DNA of 37,858 bases from positions 1-37,858 of the forward strand of contig JANWUS010000007.1 in assembly GCA_024958715.1 (NCBI GenBank). The letters are read 5' to 3'. The notes beneath the pieces were generated by a model. It had not been told where the DNA came from. It made no database searches and worked only from the letters and a program-made list of their open reading frames with translations. Position numbers and translations under genes: made by a program. Numbering within the stretch: the first letter of the stretch is position 1; every line of letters begins with the position of its first letter. Below are positions 1-7,503 of the stretch, in pieces. This DNA comes from Cyanobium sp. FGCU52 (lineage in GTDB: Bacteria > Cyanobacteriota > Cyanobacteriia > PCC-6307 > Cyanobiaceae).

Positions 1-74
1 AGTTGAGGGCGTCTGTGGTGAAGCGGGGGTGGGAGTATGTGCGACACGCTCCTAGGCCCCCTGCGCGCCAGCCC

Positions 75-674
75 TTACGGGGTGCCCTCGGCCCGCCAGC
101 GCATCCCGTCGCCGTCCGTGGCCTCGCAATGGAAACGCCGCGGCTCCAGCCGGCACAACCCCTTCGCCCTGCGGGTGCTGGGGAGCCCGAGGGCCAGTCC
201 ACGGGGGTCGAATCCCGACTCGGCCACCACGCTGACCCACACCGCCATCGTCCCGGCCGGTCGGCACACCCCCTCAGGGCTGCAGCGCAAGGGCGGACTG
301 CCCTGGTCGAGCAGACCGGCGAACACCAGCTGACGGCTGGCGTAGCGGCTGCCCGCGGCCGCGCTCACCCAGCGCACCACGAGCAGTCCTTCAAGCTGCT
401 GATCCAGTCGCAACCGCTGACAGCGTTCTCCCCCGGCTGTCTGCGGCGCAGCTGCCTGCGCTTCGGAGCTTCCAGGGGACGTTCGCTCGATCCGGCAGCG
501 GCGCAGGGTCTGCTCCCAGCGTCCGAAGGCATCGATGCCTCCCTCCGCCAGCGCGGAGGCAGCCATCCCTTCGATGGCGGTCGGCAGAAGGGCGAGGCTG
601 GCCAGCGCCAGGATCCTGAGGCTGACCCTGGCTGACGGACGCCTGCCGCTGGTGTGGAGCGGCTCCACCGGCAT
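75..674 (-). CDS. Secreted or membrane-anchored hypothetical protein, 199 aa
   Basis: I do not recognise the family. Residues 1-24 are basic and followed by a hydrophobic stretch (about 20-44, rich in Leu, Ala and Ile) that reads as a signal peptide or N-terminal anchor. The rest is soluble, with four Cys spread along it (near 60, 84, 130 and 174) that could form disulfides in the periplasm. Its ATG (672-674) directly abuts the TGA of the upstream small gene (675-677), so the two are very likely cotranscribed and translationally coupled. The 74 bases beyond its stop, at the window edge, show nothing I can name. The coding frame is convincing from coupling and composition; the function is unknown. 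Confidence 0.7.
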   Translation of the reverse strand: MPVEPLHTSGRRPSARVSLRILALASLALLPTAIEGMAASALAEGGIDAFGRWEQTLRRCRIERTSPGSSEAQAAAPQTAGGERCQRLRLDQQLEGLLVVRWVSAAAGSRYASRQLVFAGLLDQGSPPLRCSPEGVCRPAGTMAVWVSVVAESGFDPRGLALGLPSTRRAKGLCRLEPRRFHCEATDGDGMRWRAEGTP

Positions 675-902
675 TCAGTAGCCCGAATCGGCCACGCACA
701 TCCCCTGGCAGGAGATGCCGTTGGTGGCGGTGCGGCCGCAGTGCCCGCAGAGCACGGGCTCGGGCGCAGGGGCTGGCCTGGCGGATCCCCCCGCTTCGGC
801 GGCGGCTTCACCGAGGGTGGGATTCCCCGCGGAAGGGCCTTCACGGCACGGGAGGGGGGGGACAGGCACGGCCGGCGGCAGCATCGACTCCGGGTTGATC
901 AT
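675..902 (-). CDS. Small Cys-motif protein, 75 aa
   Basis: This is a short protein with a Pro/Ala-rich, probably disordered N-terminal half. Its compact C-terminal tail has four cysteines in the pattern CGHCGR...SCQGMC, ending at the last residues. The spacing (CxxC, then CxxxC) suggests a small metal site, zinc being the simplest guess. I recall similar C-terminal tails in short conserved cyanobacterial proteins, but I cannot confirm it here. The start at 902 (MINPESM) is chosen over an upstream in-frame ATG at 974 because it is the first Met not running deep into the divergent aldo/keto reductase gene. Its stop abuts the start of the next gene, which supports its being real. Function unknown. 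Confidence 0.6.
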   Translation of the reverse strand: MINPESMLPPAVPVPPLPCREGPSAGNPTLGEAAAEAGGSARPAPAPEPVLCGHCGRTATNGISCQGMCVADSGY

Positions 903-927
903 GGCGTCAGACCTCCTGTGCCGCGCC

Positions 928-1905
928 ATGCCCACCAACCCCCGCGGCCCTGTCCCCGGCATCGGCGTGGGCACCTGGGCCTGGGGGAACCAGTTCCTCT
1001 GGGGCTATGACCCGGCCTGCGACGACCAGTTGGAGGCGGCCTTCCAGCGGGCGGTCGCCCGCGGACTCACCTTCTTCGACACGGCCGACTCCTACGGCAC
1101 CGGCCGCTTCGGCGGACGCAGCGAGGCCCTGCTGGGCCGGTTCTGCGCCTCCCTTGCCGCTGGGCAGCGTGCGCAACTCACGGTGGCCACCAAGCTGGCG
1201 CCCTTCCCCTGGCGGCTGGGGCGGAGCGGGTTCGATCGCGCGCTGACCGGCTCGCGGCAGCGGCTTCAGGGCAAGCTCGATCGGGTGCAGCTGCACTGGA
1301 GCACGGCCCGCTACGCCCCCTGGCAGGAGGGGCCGCTCGTCGATGGCCTGGCGGATCGGGTGCAGCGGGGTGAGGTGCGCGAGCTGGGGGTGTCGAACCT
1401 GGGGCCCCGGCGGCTGCTGGCCCTGCATCGCCATCTGGCCGAGCGGGGCGTGCCGCTGCGCAGCCTGCAGATCCAGCTGTCGCTGCTGGCTCCCGGGGCC
1501 CTGCTGCCCGGTGGTGTCGTCGCCGTCTGTCGCGACCTGGGCATCGAGCTGATCGCCTACAGCCCCCTGGCCCTGGGTCTGCTGGCTCGCTCCCCGGGAC
1601 GGTTGGATCCCCCCTCAGGCCCCCGTGGGCTGCTCTTCCGGCGGTTGTGGCCGGAGGCCCAACCGCTGCTGGAGGCCGTGGATCGCCTCGCCCGGGCCCA
1701 TGGGGCCACCCCCGCGGCGGTGGCGCTGAACTGGTGCCGGGCCCACCAGGCGCTGCCGATCGTCGGTCTGCGCACGGTGGAGCAGGCCGAGGCGGCCGCG
1801 GCGGCCCTGGCCTGGGAGCTCGGCGAGGACGAGCGCCAGGAACTCGATCGCCTGGCCTTCGCCAGCCGGGCGCGCATGCCCGCCAACCCCTTCCAGAGCG
1901 CCTGA
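928..1905 (+). CDS. Aldo/keto reductase
   Basis: This is an NADPH-dependent oxidoreductase with the (beta/alpha)8 barrel of the aldo/keto reductase superfamily; its carbonyl substrate cannot be told from sequence. Visible signatures are the N-terminal strand IGVGTWAWGN, the FFDTADSYGTG segment carrying the catalytic Asp and Tyr, the ATKLAPF segment with the catalytic Lys, and QLHWS with the catalytic His. VRELGVSNL and IVGLRTVEQ, typical of the later strands and cofactor-binding end, also appear. The length of 325 aa is normal. The start at 928 is preferred; an in-frame ATG at 901 would add nine residues and would overlap the divergent gene's start codon at 902. The frame stays open further upstream to 715, but that extension lacks family sequence. 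Confidence 0.9.
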   Translation: MPTNPRGPVPGIGVGTWAWGNQFLWGYDPACDDQLEAAFQRAVARGLTFFDTADSYGTGRFGGRSEALLGRFCASLAAGQRAQLTVATKLAPFPWRLGRSGFDRALTGSRQRLQGKLDRVQLHWSTARYAPWQEGPLVDGLADRVQRGEVRELGVSNLGPRRLLALHRHLAERGVPLRSLQIQLSLLAPGALLPGGVVAVCRDLGIELIAYSPLALGLLARSPGRLDPPSGPRGLLFRRLWPEAQPLLEAVDRLARAHGATPAAVALNWCRAHQALPIVGLRTVEQAEAAAAALAWELGEDERQELDRLAFASRARMPANPFQSA

Positions 1906-1911
1906 ACCCCA

Positions 1912-1927
1912 CCTCCCGCAGGGGAGG
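1912..1927. terminator. Weak hairpin between convergent genes
   Basis: CCTCCC and GGGAGG flank a GCAG loop just after the aldo/keto reductase stop and before the stop of the convergent gene at 1944. There is no clear T-run on either side, so it may be a weak terminator or chance. Confidence 0.3.
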
Positions 1928-1943
1928 CAGGGACGGGGTCTGT

Positions 1944-2594
1944 TCAGCTGGCGCGCAGGGCCGCCGCCGGGTCGGGCGTGAGCACCACCGGCAGAATCTC
2001 CGCCTGGGGCTGGGTCTCCTCCTGGCGCTGCAGCAGCCGCATCACCTGCGGATCCTCTTCCGGGGAGGTGCTGCCCTCGGCACCGGGTCCGCACGCGGCC
2101 AGGGCCTCCTGAAGCAGGGAGTCGAAGGTGGATCCCGGCAGCCGGTGACGGGCCAGTTCGAGGAACGCCCGGGCCAGGGATTCGCCGGCGGCTGCCCGCA
2201 GGGCCGGATTGCTGCGGCGCAGATCCTGTTCCTGGGCGATCGCCCCCAGGAAGCGCTCGGTCACGTCGCGCTTGGTGGTGGCCCGGATGCGGGTGTCCTG
2301 TTCGATCTCACTCAGCTGGAGCTGGGCCTCGAGCTCCTGCAGGCGGCGGTTGAGGCTGTCGAGCACCTCCTGCGCCTCCCGGGCGATCTGGGTGAGCTGG
2401 CCGTCGGAGAGGCGGGGCAGGTCCGCCACGTACACCTTGCCGTGGTCCCGCAGGGTCAGAAAGGTGGGACGCTGGCCGCCGCCCTCCCGGCCGCTTCCGT
2501 CACGGAACCGGGGCCGCGGCTGCTGGGGGCGCTGGGGCGGCACCGGCCCGGCGGAACTGCGGCGGCGGGTGATGCGGTTCGAACTGGTGAACAT
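1944..2594 (-). CDS. Coiled-coil hypothetical protein, 216 aa
   Basis: No family is recognised. The first 40 or so residues are rich in Arg, Pro, Ser and Gly and probably disordered. A conserved-looking segment follows (FLTLRDHGKVYVADLPRL, about 50-67). A long amphipathic helix (about 70-115, LNRRLQELEAQLQLSEIEQ) looks like a coiled coil, and further helices and an acidic, Gln/Glu-rich tail complete the protein. There is no signal peptide or membrane segment. The start at 2594 (MFTSSN) is chosen because the upstream extension to 2813 runs into the 3' end of purM and has shadow-like composition. It lies 70 bases downstream of purM on the same strand and may share its transcript. A structural or scaffold role is only a guess. 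Confidence 0.7.
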   Translation of the reverse strand: MFTSSNRITRRRSSAGPVPPQRPQQPRPRFRDGSGREGGGQRPTFLTLRDHGKVYVADLPRLSDGQLTQIAREAQEVLDSLNRRLQELEAQLQLSEIEQDTRIRATTKRDVTERFLGAIAQEQDLRRSNPALRAAAGESLARAFLELARHRLPGSTFDSLLQEALAACGPGAEGSTSPEEDPQVMRLLQRQEETQPQAEILPVVLTPDPAAALRAS

Positions 2595-2664
2595 TCCGGA
2601 TCGGACGACGTACGGGTAGGGAGAGGGCAGGGCAGGCGGGGCAGCTCTGCCGCATCGCGGGAGC

Positions 2665-3732
2665 CTAGGGAGTGTCGTTGCCGCTGCCGGCGGACGTTTC
2701 GTACGGCAATCCCGCCAGGCCGGCCGCAGGGGCTTCCCCCGCCACCACGTCGCCGATCGTCCAGGCGCGGTGCCCCTGGCTGCGGCAGATCTCCAGCGCC
2801 GATGCCTCCGCATCCGGGGGCACCACCAGAACGAAGCCGACGCCGAGGTTGAAGGTGTTCCACATGTCCGGCTCGGGCACGCCGCCTTCCTTCTGCAGCC
2901 AGCGGAACAGGGCGGGCCGCTCCCAGCTGGTGGGATCCAGGCGGGCGTGGAGACCGGGCGGGAGGCAGCGGGGGAGGTTCTCCGGCAGCCCGCCTCCGGT
3001 GATGTGGGCCATGCCGCCCACGGGGAGTCCCGCCGCCCGCACGGCCCGCACCAGCGAGCCGTAGAGGGCCGTGGGGGTGAGCAGCCGCTCGATCAGGGGG
3101 GTGTCGTCCTGCTCGAGCCGGGTGCTGGAGCCTGCGCCGGAGGCTTCGAGGATGCGCCGCACCAGGCTGAAGCCGTTGCTGTGCACGCCGCTGCTGGCCA
3201 CGGCCACGATCCGGTCGCCGGCCCTGATGGCCGAGCCATCGATCAGTTCGTCCTCCTCCACCACCGCCACGCAGAAGCCCGCCAGGTCGTAGCGGCCAGG
3301 CTCGTAGAACCCGGGCATCTCGGCGGTTTCGCCTCCCAGCAGGGCGCAGCCGCTGCGACGGCAGCCCTCGGCGATGCCTTCCACCACCGCCGCCATCGCC
3401 TCAGGGCTGAGCTTGCCGGTGGCGATGTAGTCGAGGAAGAACAGCGGTTCGGCACCGCTGGTGATCACGTCGTTGACGCACATCGCCACCAGATCGATGC
3501 CCACCTCGTGGTGCCGGCCATGGGCCTGCGCCAGCTCGAGCTTGGTGCCCACCCCATCGGTGCCGGCGACCAGCAGGGGCTGGCGCATCCCGCCGGGCAG
3601 GCGGAAGAGGCCACCGAACCCGCCCAGGCCGCCCACCACCTCCGGTCGGCGTGTGGCCTCCACGCTGGAGCGGATCCGCTCCACGAAGGCGCGGCCGGCG
3701 ACCACGTCGACGCCTGCTGTGCGGTAATCCAT
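2665..3732 (-). CDS. purM: Phosphoribosylformylglycinamidine cyclo-ligase (AIR synthetase)
   Basis: PurM catalyses the fifth step of de novo purine synthesis, the ATP-dependent closure of FGAM to 5-aminoimidazole ribonucleotide in the cytosol. The 355-aa protein has the usual length and opens with [10 protein letters not shown]. It carries the AIRS signature GTDGVGTKL near 60, [12 protein letters not shown]-type sequence near 85 and [10 protein letters not shown] in the C-terminal domain. A Gly-rich N-terminal loop ([10 protein letters not shown]) is also typical. It is divergent from the rlpA-like gene, with about 400 bases between their starts. Identification is secure. Confidence 0.97.
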   Translation of the reverse strand: MDYRTAGVDVVAGRAFVERIRSSVEATRRPEVVGGLGGFGGLFRLPGGMRQPLLVAGTDGVGTKLELAQAHGRHHEVGIDLVAMCVNDVITSGAEPLFFLDYIATGKLSPEAMAAVVEGIAEGCRRSGCALLGGETAEMPGFYEPGRYDLAGFCVAVVEEDELIDGSAIRAGDRIVAVASSGVHSNGFSLVRRILEASGAGSSTRLEQDDTPLIERLLTPTALYGSLVRAVRAAGLPVGGMAHITGGGLPENLPRCLPPGLHARLDPTSWERPALFRWLQKEGGVPEPDMWNTFNLGVGFVLVVPPDAEASALEICRSQGHRAWTIGDVVAGEAPAAGLAGLPYETSAGSGNDTP

Positions 3733-4139
3733 GGCCTGCTGCGGCGGGGCTGACCCGATCCTGCAACGGCGCGGACCACGGCCGACCCGCGGCTGGGTGG
3801 ACGGTCCATCGATCGGCCCATCGGCAGATCAGGTGCCCTGATCACACAGATCAGATTTTCTGATTTGCAGGCGAGCTCGCGGCAGGTAGCGAGGCCTGTG
3901 ATAGCGGGGATCGAGCCAAAACATGATGAATTCTGATCATTCTTTGCCGTAGCTCGCCGGACTTTCTTTTCCGGCTGCAGCCGTTACCTTTGCCCCGTCG
4001 TCAATTTCTGTCAGGAACTCGTTCGGCCCATTCGTCATCGCCTCCTGCCCCAATCCGGCAGCTCCTGCGTGCGAATCCATCCGGAACCAACAGCCCCAGG
4101 CCCGGTCTCCGGCTTCTCAGCCAGCTTGTTTCGATCGTC
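3733..4139. promoter_or_regulatory. Divergent intergenic region, purM / rlpA-like
   Basis: This stretch of about 400 bases has no convincing gene. The frame of the rlpA-like gene is open back to 3990, but that extension is Ser/Pro/Arg-rich and would bury the signal peptide. The middle (about 3840-3970) is visibly more AT-rich than its surroundings and should hold both promoters. ATCAGA-TTT-TCTGAT (3850-3864) is a short perfect inverted repeat beside further TGATCA-like words, and could be an operator. No riboswitch fold was recognised. Confidence 0.4.
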
Positions 4140-4640
4140 ATGCGTTCTTTACAACTCCTGGGCGCCGCCGCCCTCCTGATCGCCGGCAGCGGTCTTGCCT
4201 CCCCTGCCCTGGCCGGTTCCTTCTCCTCCGCCTCGGACGCCCGTGTGGCCATCCGCGACTCCGATGCCGCTCCGAGCTGGGACGAGAAGTTTCTCCGCCA
4301 GATTCCTCCCACCCCCCTCGCCCAGGGCCAGCAGATCGCCTCGGCGGGTCAGGTGATGAGCGGTCAGGCCAGCTGGTACGGACCAGGTTTCTACGGCAAC
4401 CGGACCGCCAGTGGCGAAGTCTTCCGCCCCGGCACCCTCACCGCCGCCCACCGCTGGCTGCCCTTCGGCACCCGCGTGCGCGTCACCAACCTCTACAACG
4501 GTCGCAGCACCGTGGTGCGCATCAACGACCGCGGTCCCTTCCACGGTGGTCGCATCATCGACCTGGCCCATGGCGCTGCCACCGAGCTGGGCGTCACCTC
4601 CAGCGGCGTTGCCCAGGTTCGGCTGGAAGTCCTGAACTGA
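4140..4640 (+). CDS. rlpA: RlpA-like double-psi beta-barrel protein, secreted
   Basis: A signal peptide (residues 1-25, with a hydrophobic core LLGAAALLIAGSGLA and a plausible cleavage after PALA) precedes a linker and an RlpA-type double-psi beta-barrel (about 74-165). Typical barrel segments are visible: ASWYGPGFYGNRTASGE, PFGTRVRVTN and RINDRGPF, the last carrying the Asp (residue 130) equivalent to the catalytic one in bacterial RlpA. Family members are septal lytic transglycosylases that cut peptide-poor glycan strands. No SPOR domain and no lipobox Cys are present, so this is a minimal soluble periplasmic form, as is common in cyanobacteria. The start at 4140 is set by the signal peptide. 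A terminator follows. Enzymatic activity is inferred from the family only. Confidence 0.88.
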   Translation: MRSLQLLGAAALLIAGSGLASPALAGSFSSASDARVAIRDSDAAPSWDEKFLRQIPPTPLAQGQQIASAGQVMSGQASWYGPGFYGNRTASGEVFRPGTLTAAHRWLPFGTRVRVTNLYNGRSTVVRINDRGPFHGGRIIDLAHGAATELGVTSSGVAQVRLEVLN

Positions 4641-4676
4641 CGATCAGCCAGCCTCCGGGCGGGATCAGATCCCACC

Positions 4677-4709
4677 AGGCCCATCCGTCAGATTGGCGGG
4701 TGGGCCTTT
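4677..4709 (+). terminator. Rho-independent terminator after the rlpA-like gene
   Basis: AGGCCCATCCG (4677-4687) pairs with CGGGTGGGCCT (4697-4707), an 11-pair stem with one G-U, followed by a short T stretch. It lies 36 bases after the stop of the rlpA-like gene. A possible GTG start for panC at 4700 falls inside the stem, which argues for the later start at 4736. Confidence 0.65.
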
Positions 4710-4735
4710 CAACGTTCCGGGGGAGCCGACCGAAG

Positions 4736-6304
4736 GTGGAGCTGTTGCAGTCCCGTGCCGCTCTGGCCGAGTGGCGTCGCCGCACGGCCGGTTCGCCGCT
4801 CCATTTCGTGCCCACGATGGGCGCCCTGCACGCAGGCCATGCCCGGCTGATCGAACGGGCAGGGCAGTCCCTCGCGGGTTGTTCCCCTCCGAGGGTGCTG
4901 GTGAGCATCTTCGTGAACCCGCTGCAGTTCGGCCCCAACGAGGATTTCGAGCGCTATCCCCGCGATCTCGAGGCCGATGCCGATCTGGCCGCCGCCGCCG
5001 GTGCCCATGCCCTGTTCGCGCCCACGCTTGATGAGATGTACCCCGAGGGGGCGGAGGGCCTGACCCGGGTGCAGCCGCCCCTGCCCCTGCAGGCCTCCCT
5101 GTGCGGCATCACCCGCCCCGGTCACTTCGACGGGGTGGCGACGGTGGTGTGCCGGCTGTTCGCCCTGGTGCGGCCCGATCGGGCCTTCTTCGGCGAGAAG
5201 GACTGGCAGCAGTTGCTGATCCTGCGCCGGGTGGTGGCCGACCTGGGTCTGCCGATTGCGCTGCGGGGGGTCGCCACGGTCCGCGAGGGCGACGGCCTGG
5301 CCCGCAGTTCCCGCAACCGCTATCTGGATTCCGATCACCGCCGCGCCGCCGCCGCCCTGCCGGGCGCCCTGCGTGACGCCCGGGCGGCCCATGGCCGCGG
5401 AGTCTGCGAGGCCGAGCTTCTGATCGGCGGGGTGAGCGCAGCGCTGGAGCGCTCAGGCCTCGCCGTGGATTACGTGCAGCTGGTGGAGGCGCATACATTG
5501 AGGCCGCTGCGGCGGGTGCAGGGACTGGCCCTGCTGGCCGCGGCGGTCCATTGCGGCCCCAGCCGCCTGATCGATCACGTGTTCCTGATGTCCCGCCCTC
5601 CGATCGTTGCCATCGACGGCCCCGCCGGTGCCGGCAAGAGCACCGTGACGCGCGCCTTCGCACGGCAGCTGGGTCTGGTCTACCTCGATACCGGGGCCAT
5701 GTACCGCGCCGTCACCTGGTGGGTGCAGCGTCAGGGGGCCGATCCGGGCGATGCGGCCGCCGTGGCCCCCTGGCTCGAGGGCCTGGATCTTCGCCTCGAA
5801 GCGGGGCCCGACGGCGAGCAGCGGGTGTCGGTCAACGGCCACGAGGTCACCGGCGCGATCCGCAGCCCGGAGGTCACGGCTGCGGTCTCGGCCGTGGCCG
5901 CCCATGCCTGCGTGCGGGAGGCCCTGACACGCCAGCAGCAGGCCCTGGGCGAGCGGGGCGGGCTGGTGGCCGAAGGCCGCGACATCGGCACGGCCGTGTT
6001 CCCCGACGCCGAGTGCAAGGTCTTTCTCACCGCCACGGTCGCTGAGCGGGCCCGGCGCCGCGCCCGGGATCTGGCCGAGCGCGGCTTCCCGGTGCCCTCC
6101 CTGGCGGAGCTGGAGGCCCAGATCGCCGAGCGCGATCGGCTCGATTCCACCCGGGAGGTGGCGCCTCTGCGCCAGGCGGAGGATGCGGCCGAACTGGTCA
6201 CCGACGGCATGGCGATCGAGGCGGTGATCGAGGCCCTGGTGGCCCTGTTCCGTGAGCGGGTGCCTGAGGAGGCCTGGCCCGGGGCTCAGCGGGACTCCGC
6301 CTGA
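4736..6304 (+). CDS. panC/cmk: Bifunctional pantoate-beta-alanine ligase / cytidylate kinase
   Basis: This is a fused two-enzyme protein of 522 aa. Residues 1-284 are pantothenate synthetase (pantoate + beta-alanine + ATP, for coenzyme A), with FVPTMGALHAGH (HxxH nucleotide-binding motif at 32-35), FVNPLQFGPNEDFERYPR, FFGEKDWQQL and RSSRNRYL. From Met285 the chain is CMP/dCMP kinase, with P-loop GPAGAGKST (about 295-303), YLDTGAMYRAV and VAEGRDIGTAVFP. This fusion is characteristic of cyanobacteria. The GTG at 4736 places the HxxH motif at the usual distance from the N terminus and has a GGGGGAG ribosome-binding site about ten bases upstream. A GTG at 4700 lies inside the preceding terminator. 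The 3' end overlaps the convergent phosphatase gene by 19 bases. Confidence 0.95.
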   Translation: MELLQSRAALAEWRRRTAGSPLHFVPTMGALHAGHARLIERAGQSLAGCSPPRVLVSIFVNPLQFGPNEDFERYPRDLEADADLAAAAGAHALFAPTLDEMYPEGAEGLTRVQPPLPLQASLCGITRPGHFDGVATVVCRLFALVRPDRAFFGEKDWQQLLILRRVVADLGLPIALRGVATVREGDGLARSSRNRYLDSDHRRAAAALPGALRDARAAHGRGVCEAELLIGGVSAALERSGLAVDYVQLVEAHTLRPLRRVQGLALLAAAVHCGPSRLIDHVFLMSRPPIVAIDGPAGAGKSTVTRAFARQLGLVYLDTGAMYRAVTWWVQRQGADPGDAAAVAPWLEGLDLRLEAGPDGEQRVSVNGHEVTGAIRSPEVTAAVSAVAAHACVREALTRQQQALGERGGLVAEGRDIGTAVFPDAECKVFLTATVAERARRRARDLAERGFPVPSLAELEAQIAERDRLDSTREVAPLRQAEDAAELVTDGMAIEAVIEALVALFRERVPEEAWPGAQRDSA

Positions 6305-6798
6305 GGGGCAGCGGGGCGCAGCTCCTCCAGCAGGCCCTTGCAGGCGTCCTCGAGCAGATCGAGCACGTGTTCGAAGCCCTCCTCGCCGCCGTAGTAGGGA
6401 TCGGGCACCTCCTCGATCCCGGCCCTGCCGGCGTGGCTGAGCAGGGGGCGGATGTGGCCGGCATCGAGCCCGTGGGCGGTCGCCAGCCTCCGCACCTCGG
6501 CGAGGTTGTCGGCGTCCATCGTCAGCACGTGATCGAAGGCCTCCAGGTCGGCGGCCTCCAGCTGGCGGGCCCGACTGGGCAGGGGGATCCCCCGGCGGGC
6601 CGCCGCCTCCCGCATCCGGGCGTCGGCCCGCTTGCCGGTGTGCCAGCCTGCGGTGCCCGCGGAATCCACCAGGAAACCCTCCTCCAGCCCTTCGCTGGCC
6701 AGCAGATCCAGAAACACCCCCTCCGCGGCCGGGGAGCGGCAGATGTTGCCGAGGCAGACGAACAGCACCCGCACGGGCTGCTGGGGGGAGGTGGTCAT
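6286..6798 (-). CDS. Low-molecular-weight protein tyrosine phosphatase
   Basis: The 170-aa protein has the CX5R phosphate loop right after the first strand: VLFVCLGNICRSP, with nucleophile Cys15 and Arg21. The late DPYYGGEEGF segment supplies the general-acid Asp of the LMW-PTP family. It removes phosphate from phosphotyrosine through a cysteinyl-phosphate intermediate in the cytosol. The start codon overlaps the cpcF stop (ATGA, 6795-6798), so it is translationally coupled to cpcF and probably the last gene of the cpcE-cpcF transcript. Its 3' end overlaps the end of panC/cmk on the other strand. The family is certain; a role in phycobilisome phosphorylation is inference from the coupling. 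Confidence 0.93.
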   Translation of the reverse strand: MTTSPQQPVRVLFVCLGNICRSPAAEGVFLDLLASEGLEEGFLVDSAGTAGWHTGKRADARMREAAARRGIPLPSRARQLEAADLEAFDHVLTMDADNLAEVRRLATAHGLDAGHIRPLLSHAGRAGIEEVPDPYYGGEEGFEHVLDLLEDACKGLLEELRPAAPQAESR

Positions 6799-7463
6799 GG
6801 GGTGGGGGCGGAAGCGGTGAGCCGCTGCAGGGCCAGCTGGGCTCGCTGGCACACAACACAGGTGTCTTCGACTGTGGGATCGGCCAGCTGATCCAGGGCC
6901 GTGCGGATCCTGCCGTGGAGCGGGGAGCCTGCCAGCGAGACGCCGAGGCCTTCCAGCGCCACCGCCACGGCGTAACGCACCACCCACTCCCCATCGGCCA
7001 GGCTGCGTTCGAGTGCCGCCAGGGCACGCTGGCGGATCCCCTCCTGCTCGCCGGGGGGGAGGGCCTCGCAGCGCAGCTGCCCAAGCCCGCGGGCCGCCGC
7101 CCGCCGCACGCTGGGGCCGATGTCGTTGCCCAGGGCCGACTCCAGCAGCTCCAGGCCACGCACGTCGCCGATGCCCGCCAGGGCGCGCACGGCCCAGGCG
7201 CGCGCCCCGTAGTTGTGTTCGTCGAGCCCCTCCAGCAGGGGGGACACGGCCGCCGGCCCGATCGCGATCAGCCCGTCGACCGCCGCCACGGCCGCGCCGG
7301 GGTTGTTGTAACCGAGCAACTCCACCAGGCAGCCGATGGCCTCGGCCTCCATGTCCGGGGCGGCGGCCGCCGCCAGGGCCTGGGCCGCCGCCAGCAGCTC
7401 CTGGGCCGTGCCCGCCTGCTGCACCGCTTCGATCAGGGTCGTTCGTGTCATCGCGCTCGTCAT
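6795..7463 (-). CDS. cpcF: Phycocyanin alpha-subunit phycocyanobilin lyase, CpcF subunit
   Basis: This is the second subunit of the heterodimeric CpcE/CpcF lyase, which attaches phycocyanobilin to Cys84 of alpha-phycocyanin. The 222-aa chain is a run of HEAT-like (PBS lyase) helical repeats, for example GLDEHNYGARAWAVRALAGIG and LGNDIGPSVRRAAARGLGQL. A C-terminal segment with two Cys (DTCVVCQRAQLAL) is also present. It lies 40 bases after cpcE on the same strand, as usual, and overlaps the phosphatase start by four bases. A second ATG at 7451 would remove four residues. The E/F assignment rests on order and length, and the pair downstream of cpcBA is the classical arrangement. Confidence 0.93.
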   Translation of the reverse strand: MTSAMTRTTLIEAVQQAGTAQELLAAAQALAAAAAPDMEAEAIGCLVELLGYNNPGAAVAAVDGLIAIGPAAVSPLLEGLDEHNYGARAWAVRALAGIGDVRGLELLESALGNDIGPSVRRAAARGLGQLRCEALPPGEQEGIRQRALAALERSLADGEWVVRYAVAVALEGLGVSLAGSPLHGRIRTALDQLADPTVEDTCVVCQRAQLALQRLTASAPTP

Positions 7464-7503
7464 CGCGGCGTCATGGGTCGGGAATGGGGCAACAGCACGG
7501 ACA

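Noticed and set aside
715-900. Upstream extension of the aldo/keto reductase
   Set aside because: It overlaps the opposite-strand Cys-motif gene and has no similarity to the reductase fold; the barrel begins at about 940.
3990-4139. Upstream extension of the rlpA-like gene
   Set aside because: It would put 50 Ser/Pro/Arg-rich residues before an obvious signal peptide; the internal ATG at 4140 is better.
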